A program made the position numbers and the translations under genes. This document shows positions 10,059 to 21,399 of a stretch of DNA of 64,000 nt, one piece after another. The stretch's first letter is position 1. Every line of letters begins with the position of its first letter. The notes under the pieces were generated by a model. That model did no database searches and had not been told where the DNA came from. It worked only from the letters and a program-made list of their open reading frames with translations. The stretch is from Quercus robur (taxonomy: Eukaryota > Streptophyta > Magnoliopsida > Fagales > Fagaceae): positions 53,418,343-53,482,342 of the forward strand of contig NC_065538.1 in the NCBI RefSeq assembly GCF_932294415.1. Direction: 5' to 3'.

Positions 10059-11992
10059 TCAGTCTTGCCAAATTTGAATTTTATTTCCAATTCCTACTCG
10101 CCATCTCAATCCACTGTCCAAGATAGATCTGGCTGCTACTATACTTTTCCATGCAAAACTCCCTGAATTTGGTGATGGGGCATCTAAAAAGGATGTATTG
10201 GGAAAGTACTTTGATTTGTAGACATGATAGAACAAGGAGTGTGTGTTTTTCAGAAGCCTCCATCCTTGTTTTGCTAACATGGCTAGGTTGAAAGAATGAA
10301 GATCCCGAAACCCAATTCCTCCCATCGACTTGGGCATACAAAGTTTAGACCAACTCAGCCAGTGTACTTTCCTTTCTTGTGTCTTTTGACCCCACCAAAA
10401 TCTGCTCATCATCCCTTCAAGATCTTTAAGCAAGCCTTTCGGTAGCAAAAAGCATTCCATGGCATATGTTGGGATAGCTTGTGCCACGGCTTTAATCAAA
10501 ATTTCTCTTCCAGCTTGAGACATCATCTTTTCCTTCCATCCCTTTAGTTTACTCCAGGCCCTTCCAATGATTGGAGCAAAGGCTGATTTTTTGTTATGCC
10601 CTACTATACTAGGCAGCCCTAAATACTTCTCATATTCTAAGACTATCTTTGCACCCAATGCCTGTTTAATTGATTCTTGGGTCTCTAATCCAGTATTGCT
10701 GCTAAAGAAAAGAGAAGTTTTGTCAGTATTAATCTTTTGTCCTGAAGCAGCCTCATATAAATTAAGCAAGAAATTGACTTGTTGGCACTCCTCTACTAAG
10801 GCATGACAAAATAATAAGCTATCATCAGCAAATAGGAGATGAGAAATACAAGAACCACCTCTGCTAGCTACCACTCCTCTTATAATTCCATTTGTTTCTG
10901 CCTTTCTGAGCAGAGTGGTAAGCCCCTCAACACAAAACAGAAAGAGATAAGGTGACAGTGGATCACCTTGTCTCAATCTTCTAAAAGGCAGAATATAACC
11001 TATAGGATTGCCATTAACTAAAATAGAAAAATGAGCAGTTGTTAAGCATGCCATTATCAATTGCACCCATTTTGCATGAAACCCACCCTTTGTAGATAAC
11101 CCCATTCAACCCGGTCATAAGCTTTGCTCATGTCCAATTTAATAGCTACCTGGCCTATCTCACCCCACCTTTTCTTTTTCATGTTATGCAAAGTTTCATA
11201 TGCAACTAAAATGTTGTCTATAATTAATCTTCATGGGACAAAAGCGCTCTGAGTATCCGAAATTAAATTTGGGAGGATGACCTTCAGCCGGTTGACTAAC
11301 ATTTTAGATATGATTTTGTAAAGCACATTACATAGGCTAATAGGGTGATATTTTGTGATTGATTCAGGGACTTTAGTTTTGAGTATTAGAGCTATGTGGG
11401 TATTATTTATATTTCGAAGTATAATTCCATAATTTAGACATGATAGCACAACATTAGTTACATATGCACCCACTATATGCCAAAACTTTTGAAAAAAGAG
11501 AGCAATCATACCATCAGGGCCTGGAGCCTTTGAAGGATGCATCTGAAATAAGGCGAATCGAACCTCCTCTGGATGAAAATCTCTCACAAGCCAATCATTC
11601 ATCTCTTCCATAACTACTCTAGGGATATGGGCCACCACCTCTTCAATGGCATTCAGATTTGAAGATCGGAAGAGAGTTGAGAAATGTTGAATTATCACCC
11701 TTTCTATATCGCTTTGTTGCTCTATCATCGTACCATCCATCTCCTTTAGCGAGACAATTAAGTTTTTTTTCCTCCTTGTAGACGCCTTCGCATGAAAAAA
11801 TTTTGTATTACTATTACCTTCACGCAACCAGCTGATACGGGATCTTTGTTTCCAATAAATTTCTTCTTTCTCAATTAAAATATTAATCTCATGCCTAAGA
11901 GCTTCACACTCAGCCCATGATGAATCCCTGTTGTTTTGCTCTAACACCTGTAGCCTACTTCGCTTTTCCTCAATCTTTTTGCCTAGGAACAC
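10059..11992 (-). pseudogene. LINE A ORF2, reverse transcriptase
   Basis: The N-terminal part (11,992-11,231) has the SWLREGNSNTKFFH and HPSKAPGPDGM motifs of plant LINE RT. The C-terminal part (11,105-10,059) has RQGDPLSPYLFLFCVEGL, the catalytic LLFADDSLLF, then the thumb and connection region (GRAWSKLKGW, RFWWGQ). A TGA follows SAFVP at the RLI-DN motif (11,233-11,231), and the SKAYDRVEW block lies in the gap 11,106-11,230 with the frame broken. The FADD catalytic aspartates are intact. Confidence 0.9.
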
Positions 11993-12122
11993 AGTGAATT
12001 TTTACTCCAAGCTAACAACCGCTTCCTACATTCTTTTATCTTATTACACACCTAGAACAAAGGACTTCCATTGAAGGAAACAGACCAAACATTTGCAATT
12101 GTGTCCCCGTAGCCTTCATCTT

Positions 12123-12881
12123 TCACCCATGCTTCCTCAAAACGAAATCGTTTTTTATACATCCCAAATTGAAATTGGATTGCCTTCTTAGTCGCACCCC
12201 AATGGCCATGTGATCAGAATTTGCAAAGCTTAAATGATGAACTTCAAAGTGAGGAAAAAGATCATACCATTCTTGGTTAGCTACCCCACAGTCAAGTCTA
12301 ACATATACCCGATCCTGTTCATCTCTCTGATTACACCATGTGAAGCGAGCACCTTTAAAGCCCATGTCCCTTAATTTGCAATCGTCCAACATTTCTCGAA
12401 AATTCGCCATTTGCCACTCACTTCTTGGTTCGCCTCCTTGTTTTTCATTCACTGAAATTATCTCATTGAAGTCTCCTATGCATATCCATGGCAATGTGAC
12501 TTGCTGAAGAAGTAGACGCATCAAATTCCATGTCTCAATATGCTTCAATTTTTCAGGGTGCCCATATATACCTGTCAATCTCCATGAAACCCCATCCTTC
12601 TCTTTCACAATAACATCCATATGGCTTTTCGACAAGGTTTTCAAATTCACATCCCATTTTGAACCCCATAACAAAGCCAAACCTCCATCCATTCCAATTC
12701 TATCTACACATACTACATTATCTATTTTTAATTCATCTCTCACTTCTTCTATGCCTTTCTTTTTAAGTTTAGTCTCCATCAAAAATACAATTCGGGGACA
12801 TTGAACTTTAATTAGCTTAGAAAGCTCTCCAACAACACTTTTGTCCCTAAGTCCATGGCAATTAAGACTTAATATACTCAT
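12123..12881 (-). pseudogene. LINE A ORF2, AP-like endonuclease
   Basis: Starts MSILSLNCHGL and retains the endonuclease/exonuclease/phosphatase signature residues: N in SLNCHGL, E in METKL, D and N in GDFNEI, and the catalytic SDH near the C-terminus (ANSDHMAIG). The enzyme nicks target DNA to prime reverse transcription. The frame is closed by a TGA after RKHG, and sequence linking it to the RT (12,122-11,993) is readable with stops. Confidence 0.9.
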
Positions 12882-13253
12882 GGTTTAGCTTTCTTAATCA
12901 CTTTACTTCATATATTCAATAATCCAACACAAAACTCCTATATCTGTGATGTTTTAAGAGACAACTTTACCTATAGCCAAGATAAGGTGCTGTTGAGATA
13001 ATATGGAAGCTCTCTACTTTGTAGAAACCCAACCACCAAGAGTCTTTCATTGCTAAGAAGTAAGAACAATCAACCCCTTCACTTCAAGATATGGGACGGT
13101 CCACAAAGCTAAGAACTCCACAGTTGCTGACAATCCTTCAGAACTACAAAGAAGTTGATCGGCGTCTTGAGACTTGGAGGCGACACCCTTTATCAACTCC
13201 GTGAAACCCACTATCTGGGTAAGGGAAACCGACACAGGGAAGCCCACAAACTG
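12882..13253. other. Unresolved sequence between LINE A and the copia element
   Basis: On the minus strand there is an open stretch from 13,253 to 13,053 (GFTELIKGV, SQDADQLLCSSEG) whose family I do not recognise. It could be 5' sequence of LINE A or an older host exon, and it is split by the copia insertion. The 3' flank of copia carries similar GAAAGCCC-type words. Confidence 0.35.
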
Positions 13254-13696
13254 TGTCAAAGTTTGGATGAGATGAGTGCAAAGATAAGAACAAGAAGAAG
13301 AAGACAAATGCAAGCAAGAAGAAGACAGATGCAAGCATTGAAGTGAAAAGTTAGTTCAGGCAGAGAGGCAGAGGAATGGAACGAAGTGTTGGAAGAATAG
13401 CTTGCTATACGACTGACCTGAGTTGATGAGTTCTAGTATACGACTTGTAGTTCAATTTTAAGTTAATTAGAAGATGTATATAAGGACACGTGTAATACTG
13501 GGATTAGTTGAATTGGGTGTTAGAGTAAGATCCGTATAATGTGGAGTTAGTTATTTTGCTTCCTGGTGTTAATTCTAGTATACATACATATTGTACAATC
13601 AGTTTTGACTCATTCAATAGAATTACAGAAATTCATCAATCAAACTTTTCTCTCTAGCTTATCTTCTCTACTCTCTAGCTCTCTGTTTTTCTTATA
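13254..13696 (+). repeat. Copia 5' LTR
   Basis: Starts TGTCAAAGTTTGGATGAG and ends CTGTTTTTCTTATA immediately before the PBS. The plant-like TATATAAGG near 13,475 is a candidate TATA box. Confidence 0.95.
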
Positions 13697-13708
13697 TGGT
13701 ATCAGAGC
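13697..13708 (+). other. Primer-binding site, tRNA-iMet
   Basis: TGGTATCAGAGC directly follows the LTR and is complementary to the 3' end of plant initiator tRNA-Met. Confidence 0.95.
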
Positions 13709-13723
13709 ACTGTGTTTCTATCA

Positions 13724-15688
13724 ATGGCTAACCAAGATCAGACTTCTCAAACTTCATCTTCTCCATCCACTGCTCATCGTGAGCTCTCTCCAATGGAGGA
13801 TCCGAGGAGTCCATTCTTTCTGCACAATGGAGAGTCACCAAGTGCAATTCTTGTCACATAGCCCTTGACAGAAGACAATTATCCTAATTGGGCTAGGGCT
13901 ATGTGTATGGCATTGGATGCGAAGAGTAAGCTAGGGTTTGTGGATGGCACTGTAACAGCTTCCATGGCCATTACACCTCTGGAAAAGATTGCTTGGTCAA
14001 AGAACAATTCTATGATTTCTTCATGGATATTGAATTCAGTCTCTCCTCACATCTCTGGAAGTGTGATTTACAAAAATACTGCAATGGAGGTTTGGAATTC
14101 ATTAAAGAACCGTTTCTTGCAAGCAAATGGTCCACGAATTTCACAACTCCATAAGCAGATTTCAACAATCATGCAAGGAGAGGCAACAGTGACTTCTTTC
14201 TTCACTGATCTTCAAGCTTCTTGGGATCAGTTGCTTAATCTCAGGCCTTTACCATGCTGTTCCTGTGGTAAATAAGTTTGTGGTGTGAGTGACAAGATCA
14301 CAATATTTCATCATCAAGACTCTTTAATGCAGTTTCTTAATGGCTTGAATGAAGTCTATTCACAAGTCCGAACGCAAATTTTGATGATGGAACCAAGTCC
14401 CTCAATTGACAAGGCTTTCTCTTTGGTAATACAAGATGAAAGACAGAGGGCTTTAGCCTTCAATGAAGGGCCTTCAGTTGATGCAACTGCTCTTGCAGTC
14501 AAGACTCAAGGATTTAATCAAGGTGGGAAGAACACAAAAGGAAAGGGTAGACCTATCTGCAGTCATTATGGCAGGGCTGGACATTTCATGGAGAAATGCT
14601 ACAAGTTAATTGGCTTTCCACCAGGATATAAGCAAAAGGGAAAGGTGTCCATGGCTAATCAAGTGAGTCTCAATGGTGATTCTGGTCAATCTGAAGCTGC
14701 ATCACAACCAGGGTCTTTTCCTTTCACATCTGAACAATGCCAACAGCTGCTATCCTTGTTGAGCTCTCATGCATCATCTTCTACCACTTCTGATGTCATT
14801 CACGCAGAAAATTCAGCACTATCAGGTATTTCTTGTGCCTCTTTCCAGGATTCAACATGTCTTAGTTTGAAGAATTCAATTTTTACTGAAAATCCTTCAA
14901 ACAAAACAGCTTACAATGAAGAAACTTGGGTTCTTGACACAGCGGCTACTGACCACATTATTCATTCCATTTCTTTGCTTACTAAGATCACTAATTCAGT
15001 ATCTTCTTTTGTGCATTTACCTAATGGTGAAAAAGTCCTTGCCACACACATAGGCACAGTCCAAGTTACTTCATCCTTAATTCTTGAGGATGTCATTTGT
15101 GTTCCAGCTTTTTCCTTCAATCTGATCTCAGTAAGTAAGTTAACCAAATCCTTATCATGTTGTTTGGTTTTCCTTTCAAATTATTGCTTCATACAGGACC
15201 TTACTTGTTGGAAAATGATTGGATTGGGTAAGCTTCATGGTAATCTGTACCTACTGCTAGATTCAGTCAATTGCAAATCCATTTCAAAAGCTTCTACTAT
15301 CCTAGAGTCAGTTTTGAAGTTTTTTGTTAACTCTGTCTCTCACGTTCCCATTGTAACTCAGTCTTACTTGTGGCATCTTAGATTAGGACATGCTTCTGAT
15401 GATAAACTTCAACATTGTGTATCTGATATGTCCTATTTTCATTCAAATAAAGACTGTATTGTTTGTCCAATTGCAAAGCATAAACGTTTACCTTTTCCCA
15501 ACTCTAATCACTTATCTGATCATTCTTTTGATATGATTCACTATGATGTATGGGGACCTTTTGCTCAAGCAACTCATGATGATTTTAAATATTTTCTTAC
15601 TATTGTAGATGATGCTACAAGATCTACATGGGTTTACCTAATGAAATCCAAATCAAAAACTAGGCCTTTGCTGATCTCATTTTATTAA
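13724..15688 (+). pseudogene. Copia gag, protease and N-terminal integrase
   Basis: The frame opens at ATG 13,724 (MANQDQTSQTSS) and stays in one frame to 15,688, broken by TAG at 13,859 and TAA at 14,273 and 15,686. Order seen: gag (LTEDNYPNWARAM), zinc knuckle (CSHYGRAGHFMEKC), protease (WVLDTAATDH), GAG-pre-integrase (HLRLGHAS), then integrase (HYDVWGPF, IVDDATRSTWVYL). In the knuckle the second cysteine of CX2C is tyrosine, a one-base change that should weaken RNA binding. The host frame is otherwise well preserved. Confidence 0.9.
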
Positions 15689-16277
15689 ATGATACATACT
15701 CAATTTCACATTGATATCAAAGTGTTTAGAACTGATAATGCTCAAGAATTTTTCCTTAAAGATTTTTATGCTCAACATGGGATTGTTCATCAACATTCCT
15801 GTATTGCTACTCCACAACAAAATTCAATTGTGGAAAGAAAGCATCAACATATCCTAAATATTGCAAGAGCATTGAAGTTTCAGTCTAACATACCACTTTG
15901 TTATTGGGGAGATTGTGTTTTAACAGCAGTTTACATCATAAATAGGCTGCCTAGTGTTGTTTTGGATCATAAAACCCCTTTTGAGAAGCTTTATGACAAG
16001 GTTCCTTCCTATCAGCACTTAAAGAGTTTTTGGCTGCCTTTATTTTGCTTCCACATTGGCTCACAATAGGTCTAAGTTCTCACCTAGGTCAATTCCTTGT
16101 GTTTTCCTTGGTTACCCTTTTGATGTTAAGGGTTACAAGTTGTTAAACTTGATCACAAAGATTTTCATTTCAAGGGATGTTTCTTTTCATGAAACTGTTT
16201 TCCCTTTCATTTCTTCAGTTTGTTCACCACATACTTCCATTTCACTTCCTCATATATGTCCTAATGTGACTACATGA
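15689..16277 (+). pseudogene. Copia integrase C-terminal part
   Basis: Continues the first frame from 15,689 ([30 protein letters not shown], with the catalytic D and E) to about 16,030. There one extra T shifts the frame, and 16,056-16,277 carries [10 protein letters not shown] and RDVSFHE. After 16,277 the linker to RT is degraded with several stops to 16,500. Confidence 0.9.
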
Positions 16278-16509
16278 TCCCATGTTTTCTGAACCCCTTA
16301 CATCTTCTTTAGATGTTCCTTCTTTTGATTCTGGTCCTATTTAGGCATCTAATCCAAGTTCAGATTCTGGTATATTAGATTCTGTCATACTAGAACCCAT
16401 TCTACTTGCTTCTGGTTCTTTTGTTCCTATCTTACCAGATTCTACAGCACCTGGTCCTTTATCCCCTTCTCAATGACCAAATTTAGTTCAACTTGCCACT
16501 CTTCCTTCC

Positions 16510-18200
16510 TTGAGAAGGTCATCCAGGTCCATTAAACCACCTTCCTATTTGCAAGACTACAAATGTAGCAGCATCATATCTCCTGATCTTTCCCAATCCA
16601 CTTCACACAGCAAGTCAAGTACTTCCTTAGTCTCTACCAAATATCTTATTTCAGATTATATTGACACTTCACAACTCTCTCCTTCATATGCCAATTTTTG
16701 TGCTGTCATTACCTCTATTCCTAAACCAAGATTCTATCATGAGGCTGTTAAGGATCCTAAATGGAAAGAAGCCATGAATGCTAAAATAGATACTTTGGTT
16801 TCCAACAATACCTGGTCTCTTACTCCCTTACCTCCCAATAAAAAGGCAATTGGTTGTAAATGGGTTTATAGGGTCAAATACAAGGCTGATGGCTTTGTGG
16901 AGAGATATAAGGCTAGACTAGTTGCTAAAGGTTTCACTCAACAAGAGGAGCTGGATTTTACTGATACTTTTTCTCCAGTTGCAAAGTTAACTATTGTTAA
17001 GACACTTCTTGCCATCTCTACTGTGAAAGGTTGGCATTTGGTGCAATTGGATGTCAACAATGCATTTTTGAATGGTGATCTTCATGAGGAGGTGTACATG
17101 CAACTCCCTCAAGGCTTTCACAGCAAAGGGGGAAGTGTTGTTTGCAAATTGAACAAGTCTTTATATGGGCTTAAACAGGCTTCAAGGCAGTGGAATGCAA
17201 AGTTTTATGTTGTCATTAAGCATCATGGTTTCAAACAGTCCAAAGCTAACTACTCTTTATTTACAAAGAAGTTCAATGATTCATTCATAGCTTTGGTAGT
17301 TTATGTTGATGATATACTCATAGCTAGCAACAATGTTCAAGCAGTTGAGGAGCTTAAGACTTCCTTAGATCAGCATTTCAAACTTAAGGATCTTGGGGGT
17401 TTAAAGTATTTTCTTGGACTTGAGATAGCTAGATCAGACAAGGGTATCACTTTGTGTCAACGAAATTATGCTTTAGAGGTATTGAAGGATGCTGGAATGT
17501 CAGCTTGTAAGCCTAGCAAGGTGCCAATGGAGCAAAATTTGAAGTTGAGCAAGTTTCAAGGAAAATTGCTGGCTAATCTTGGGGTGTATAGAAGGTTAAT
17601 GGGAAGATTGCTTTATCTGACTATCACTAGGCCAGCTATTGCATATCCTGTTCACAAATTAAGTCAGTTCATGTCAAAACCTAGGAAGCCTGATCTAGAT
17701 GCTGCATATAAAGTGCTGCAATACATCAAGAGTAGTCCTGGTCAAGGTGTTTTTCTATCAGCCACATCAGATTTCCATTTGAAGGCCTACACAGATGCTA
17801 ATTGGGCCTCTTGCATTGATACCAGGAGGTCAACCACAGGATATTGCATCTTTTTTATTCTCTCATATCATGGAAGTCCAAGAAATGGTCCATAGTGTCT
17901 AGATCTTTTGCCGAAGCAGAATACAGGGCAATGGCTGTTACTGTGTGTGAAATGACTTGGCTCTTGGCATTATTAAAGGATTTAGAGATCATTCATCCTC
18001 AACCAGCTCTATTGTTTTGTGATAATCAAGCTGCCATTTACATTGGAGAAAATCCAGTGTTTCACGAAAGGACCAAACATATAGAGGTAGACTGCCATGT
18101 AGTAAGAGATAAGGTGCAAGAAAATGTTGTTAGGCTACTCTTTACTCCTACACATTCTCAGTTAGCTGATTTACTTACAAAAGCTCTTAGCAGTCAATAA
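16510..18200 (+). pseudogene. Copia reverse transcriptase and RNase H
   Basis: 16,510-17,895 holds the copia RT: WKEAMNAKID, GCKWVYRVKY, RYKARLVAKGFTQQ, LDVNNAFLNGDL, and the catalytic YVDDILIAS. It then loses frame by one base near 17,860. RNase H continues in 17,844-18,200 with [22 protein letters not shown] and [13 protein letters not shown] before a TAA at 18,198. All catalytic residues appear intact, so only frames are broken. Confidence 0.92.
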
Positions 18201-18257
18201 TTAAGACACTTATTAGGCAAGATGAGTGTGGTGAATATACATGGTTCAGCTTCTCAT

Positions 18258-18269
18258 CTTGAGGGGGAA
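18258..18269 (+). other. Polypurine tract
   Basis: CTTGAGGGGGAA lies immediately before the 3' LTR and is the expected plus-strand primer. Confidence 0.85.
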
Positions 18270-18707
18270 TGTCAAAGTTTGGATGAGTGCTAAGATAAGA
18301 ACAAGAAGAAGAAGGCAGATGCAAGCAAGAAGAAGACAGATGCAAGCATTGAAGTGAAGAGTTAGTTCCGGCAGAGAGGCAGAGGAATGGAACAGAGTGT
18401 TGGAAGATTAGCTTGCTATACGACTGACCTGAGTTGATGAGTTCTAGTATACGACTTGTTGTTCAGTTTTAAGTTAATTAGAAGATGTATATAGGGACAC
18501 GTGGAATACTGGGATTAGTTGAATTGGGTGTTAGAGTAAGATCCGTATAATGTGGAGTTAGTTATTTTGCTTCCCGGTGTTAGTTCTAGTATATATACAT
18601 ATTGTACAATCAGTTTTGACTCATTCAATAGAATTACAGAAAATTATTAATCAATCTTTTCTCTCTAGCTTATCTTCTCTACTCTCTAGCTCTCTGTTTT
18701 TCTTATA
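18270..18707 (+). repeat. Copia 3' LTR
   Basis: Matches the 5' LTR across its length apart from scattered substitutions and a 5-bp deletion near its start (GATGAGTGC versus GATGAGATGAGTGC). Confidence 0.95.
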
Positions 18708-18783
18708 AATTGGGCGAGGAAAGCCCGCAACTTGGGCAGCTGAAGATCTCACTAAGGAGAAACTATTATCATTTTGTATTTAG

Positions 18784-18825
18784 TTGAATATTTGGCTTGG
18801 TTTTGATCATTCACAAGCTCTGAAA
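18784..18825 (+). repeat. Perfect 42-bp direct repeat, copy 1
   Basis: TTGAATATTTGGCTTGGTTT and its next 22 bases recur without mismatch at 20,473-20,514. Confidence 0.9.
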
Positions 18826-19324
18826 CTAATGTTGTTTTATAAAAAGTAAAACCTTCCTTCACTCTTTTATTTATTTATTTTTTGATTGGAGTAATCAATA
18901 GATGCATCCTCTATTTCTATTTACTTTTTTGTCTTTTTATTTTGGAGCTGTCAATATAAATTTCGACAAATCCCACGTGTAGATGACTTGGCTATGCCGT
19001 TCAAACGTGACTTTTTTGGAGTAGACAGCTTGATTTGCATATTTAACCACGGGATTTATTATTATTATTTTTTAGTCGGTGTCATGTCTTATTCAAAGCA
19101 TGCCTCAAATCTTGAATGATTAAGAAATATGATCAACTTAGCCCAAAAAATATAATTATAGTAGGGAAAAAAAAGATATATTGCTATGATAATTAAACTG
19201 GTCAAGCAAATATCAAAACATGTGGTTATTCAGCAAAAAATAAATAAAAATGTGGTCTGTGGCTGAAGAGAAAGGAAGTAGCAGCCTTTATCATCAACAT
19301 GCGGCCCAAGAATTTAAACACGCC

Positions 19325-19380
<56 letters not shown>

Positions 19381-19682
19381 GGTAAGATTTAGGTACAGTA
19401 TTTATGTGTTGTTCCTTATGTTCTCTTTTTAAAATTCTACCATGTGGATTTTTCTTTATATGATAGAAGTGTATTTTTTAGTTAAGTAGCCACATGACTG
19501 AATCTTAAGAGGGGAACATAAGGATCAGCATCTAAAGTACTATACCTAAATTTTGTCCACATATATATATATATACACATATAGAAAATCCAATTATATT
19601 TTAAATGGATTTTCAATTTTGTGCCACATGTTTCATTCAATTTTTAATTTTTGTATTATGTGAATTATTAAGTATAAAAATC
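18826..19682. other. Intergenic with a (CT)n microsatellite
   Basis: AT-rich sequence with no gene seen. A long CT run sits at 19,330-19,378. The ORF across it has an S/L repeat translation and is not credible. Confidence 0.5.
19330..19378. repeat. (CT)n microsatellite
   Basis: About 24 uninterrupted CT units. Confidence 0.97.
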
Positions 19683-19829
19683 GATGGAAATTTTGCTCCA
19701 CAAGAAGCCGACTTAATCAAAAGAATTCCACTTGCATGGGTGGAGTCTGATGATTCAATTTTCTGGCCATGGGCGAAGGATGGTTGCTACACTTGTAAGT
19801 CAGGCTACCGTTTCTTGAAGGAGGAATGA
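19683..19829 (+). pseudogene. LINE ORF2 fragment upstream of zf-RVT
   Basis: Encodes EADLIKRIPLAW, IFWPWAKDG and CKSGYRFLKEE, the short block before the zinc-binding domain of plant LINE ORF2. LINE B has the equivalent EAEIIKSIPLS and VKSGYRFLHE. Similarity stops at a TGA (19,827-19,829). It is a stray internal piece in plus orientation with no tail or flanking duplication seen. Confidence 0.75.
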
Positions 19830-20755
19830 TGTGAACCTCAATTGACACACTTTGAGACCCAACAAATAATATTGGAATATTTGCCCAAGAAAGCTAAAAC
19901 TCAAATTTTGATAGAAACCCTGACCCAACGTTTAAAGGTTTTTGTAATGATATTCACAAAGGTCCTTGGACAAAGAAACCAATTTTGATGCAAAGGCATT
20001 TGATATAAGGAAAACAAAGCTTAATTTTTTTTCCAATTTTTGAAGAAAAACTTGGCCTCTTGCATGTCTCTATGGAAAAACTCAGCTGCTAGTCACCCAA
20101 TTAATTATCTATACAATTAGGTGGGAGATATCAGAAAATGCATGCATGCCCTTGTAGGGTTGGGGACCCTTAGGACTTTTAGGTGGGTTCTAATGCACAA
20201 GCGGTTCTAGAACCGTTTCTCCTAGGGTTTCTCAATGTTATGCAAGCAAGTAAGGATCATACCTTTATTGGAGAATTGCTACCCTACAAACAAAATGCTT
20301 AAGGACATGCTCCTATCATTTTCAAAAATTGGCTTTGCACCCTAGATCGAGTATTTATCATGGTGAGTTTCTACTATGATGCAAAATCAATGCACAAGAT
20401 TGGAACTTTCATGATATGCTTGTCAATGCGGGATGGACCCTTCCTTGGATTATAGGTTTGTACAAAATTTGCTTGAATATTTGGCTTGGTTTTGATCATT
20501 CACAAGCTCTGAAAGTGGTCCAATGTTTGCCTCATGTGGAGGCGCAAATTTTGTTCTATTCATAGGTAGTGCACATTTGGCATTGCTTAAAAAGCCAGTT
20601 TTTTTTACTATTCAGCTTATTTTTGCCACTATTTATGGGTCTCATTACATTTTTTTGCACTATTCATAAGCCCCCTTGTACTATTTCAGCTACTTTTTAG
20701 CTTAATCTACTATATTTTCAGCAAAAACAATTCAGTTTTAGCTAAATAAGCTGTT
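19830..20755. other. Unresolved, includes the second 42-bp repeat
   Basis: No gene recognised. 20,473-20,514 repeats 18,784-18,825 exactly. Around 20,590-20,760 ACTATTCAGCTTATTTTTGC-type words suggest an old MITE related to sequence near 45,040 and 50,080, but its ends are unclear. Confidence 0.4.
20473..20514 (+). repeat. Perfect 42-bp direct repeat, copy 2
   Basis: Identical to 18,784-18,825. Flanks differ on both sides. Confidence 0.9.
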
Positions 20756-20883
20756 CCCATAGTAGGTTGTTATTGGTTGTTATGAGTGGACAAAAAAGTA
20801 ATTTAAGTTGTGGATTTAAATTAAAATCAATAACAACTCACCACCTATTATTTGTTGTAAAAATGTTATGGACATAGCACCTC
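20756..20883. mobile_element. MITE family M1, copy 2 (left-truncated)
   Basis: Keeps GGTTGTTATTGGTTGTTAT and the right arm ATTTGTTGTAAAAATGTTAT followed by GCACCTCTTTT, but lacks the left CACAACATTTTCACAAC arm present in copies 1 and 3. Confidence 0.7.
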
Positions 20884-20999
20884 TTTTTATTTATTTATTA
20901 CTTTTAAAAATGGGTTACCTAGATTTATAAAGTCAAGTGGTTCAACAATTGAACCATGCTGAAATTTGGCTTAATCCAAATGTTAACGAAGTTTGGTTA

Positions 21000-21128
21000 G
21001 TGTTTGGGTAAACTTATTTTTATTGACAAATTTATGCAACTCCATCTTTAAGAAAAATTGAGGTTCCAAAAAAGAGATATTTAACAAAAATAATCAAATC
21101 AACTAAAAAATAAGTTTAGCCAAACGCA
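21000..21128. mobile_element. Short MITE, about 130 bp
   Basis: Left end GTGTTTGGGTAAACTTATTT is the inverse of the right end AAATAAGTTTAGCCAAACGC. Non-coding. No clear target duplication. Confidence 0.65.
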
Positions 21129-21334
21129 TTAGATCGGTTCAGTGACTCAGTTGTTCAAACGGTCTAACCAATCATTAGAGAATAAAAGATATATATAGAA
21201 TGGAGAAATGTTTTAACTTTTAACTTTAAGAGTATAGGCCAACATGTAGGTGAAGAAGTGTTATGGAAATATGTGATGTGTTGTTTAAACAACAAAAACT
21301 GTTAACAACACAACCAAACAAGCCCTTATGGGAC

Positions 21335-21392
21335 ATCAAAAGAGTACTTTTTTTTGGGGGGGGGGGGGGGGGGGAAGATCAAAAGAGTACTT
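21335..21392 (-). mobile_element. Ultra-truncated retro-insertion with 15-bp duplication
   Basis: A 15-bp direct repeat ATCAAAAGAGTACTT (21,335-21,349 and 21,378-21,392) flanks only a T run, a long G run and AAG. On the minus strand the insert reads CTT, a C run, then an A run. The LINE at 47,115-47,696 ends the same way (CTTTCCCCCC then A8). This looks like a LINE copy that kept little beyond its tail. Confidence 0.55.
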
Positions 21393-21399
21393 AATTGTA

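Larger units (their letters stand above)
9120..12881 (-). mobile_element. LINE A, non-LTR retrotransposon (L1-like), ORF2 region
   Basis: A minus-strand ORF2 can be followed through endonuclease, reverse transcriptase and zinc-binding (zf-RVT) regions. It ends in a short 3' UTR and a T9 run (9120-9128) that is the poly(A) tail in antisense. The 3' end carries GAATAAATTTCTACC just before the tail. No gag-like ORF1 is recognisable upstream of 12,881, and an RNase H domain is missing after zf-RVT. Several stops and frameshifts make it non-autonomous. Confidence 0.9.
13254..18707 (+). mobile_element. Ty1/copia LTR retrotransposon, LTR to LTR
   Basis: A 5.45-kb element with two LTRs (443 and 438 bp), a tRNA-iMet primer-binding site, gag-protease-integrase-RT-RNase H order typical of copia, and a polypurine tract. 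Putative 5-bp target duplication AACTG/AATTG (four of five match). By eye the LTRs differ at roughly 19-20 positions plus a 5-bp indel, about 4-5 percent, so insertion is not very recent. In-frame stops and frameshifts disable the polyprotein. Confidence 0.95.

Noticed and set aside
13053-13334. Minus-strand ORF of 93 codons
   Set aside because: Crosses the left copia LTR boundary at 13,254, so it cannot be one gene. Only the part below 13,254 is noted as unresolved.
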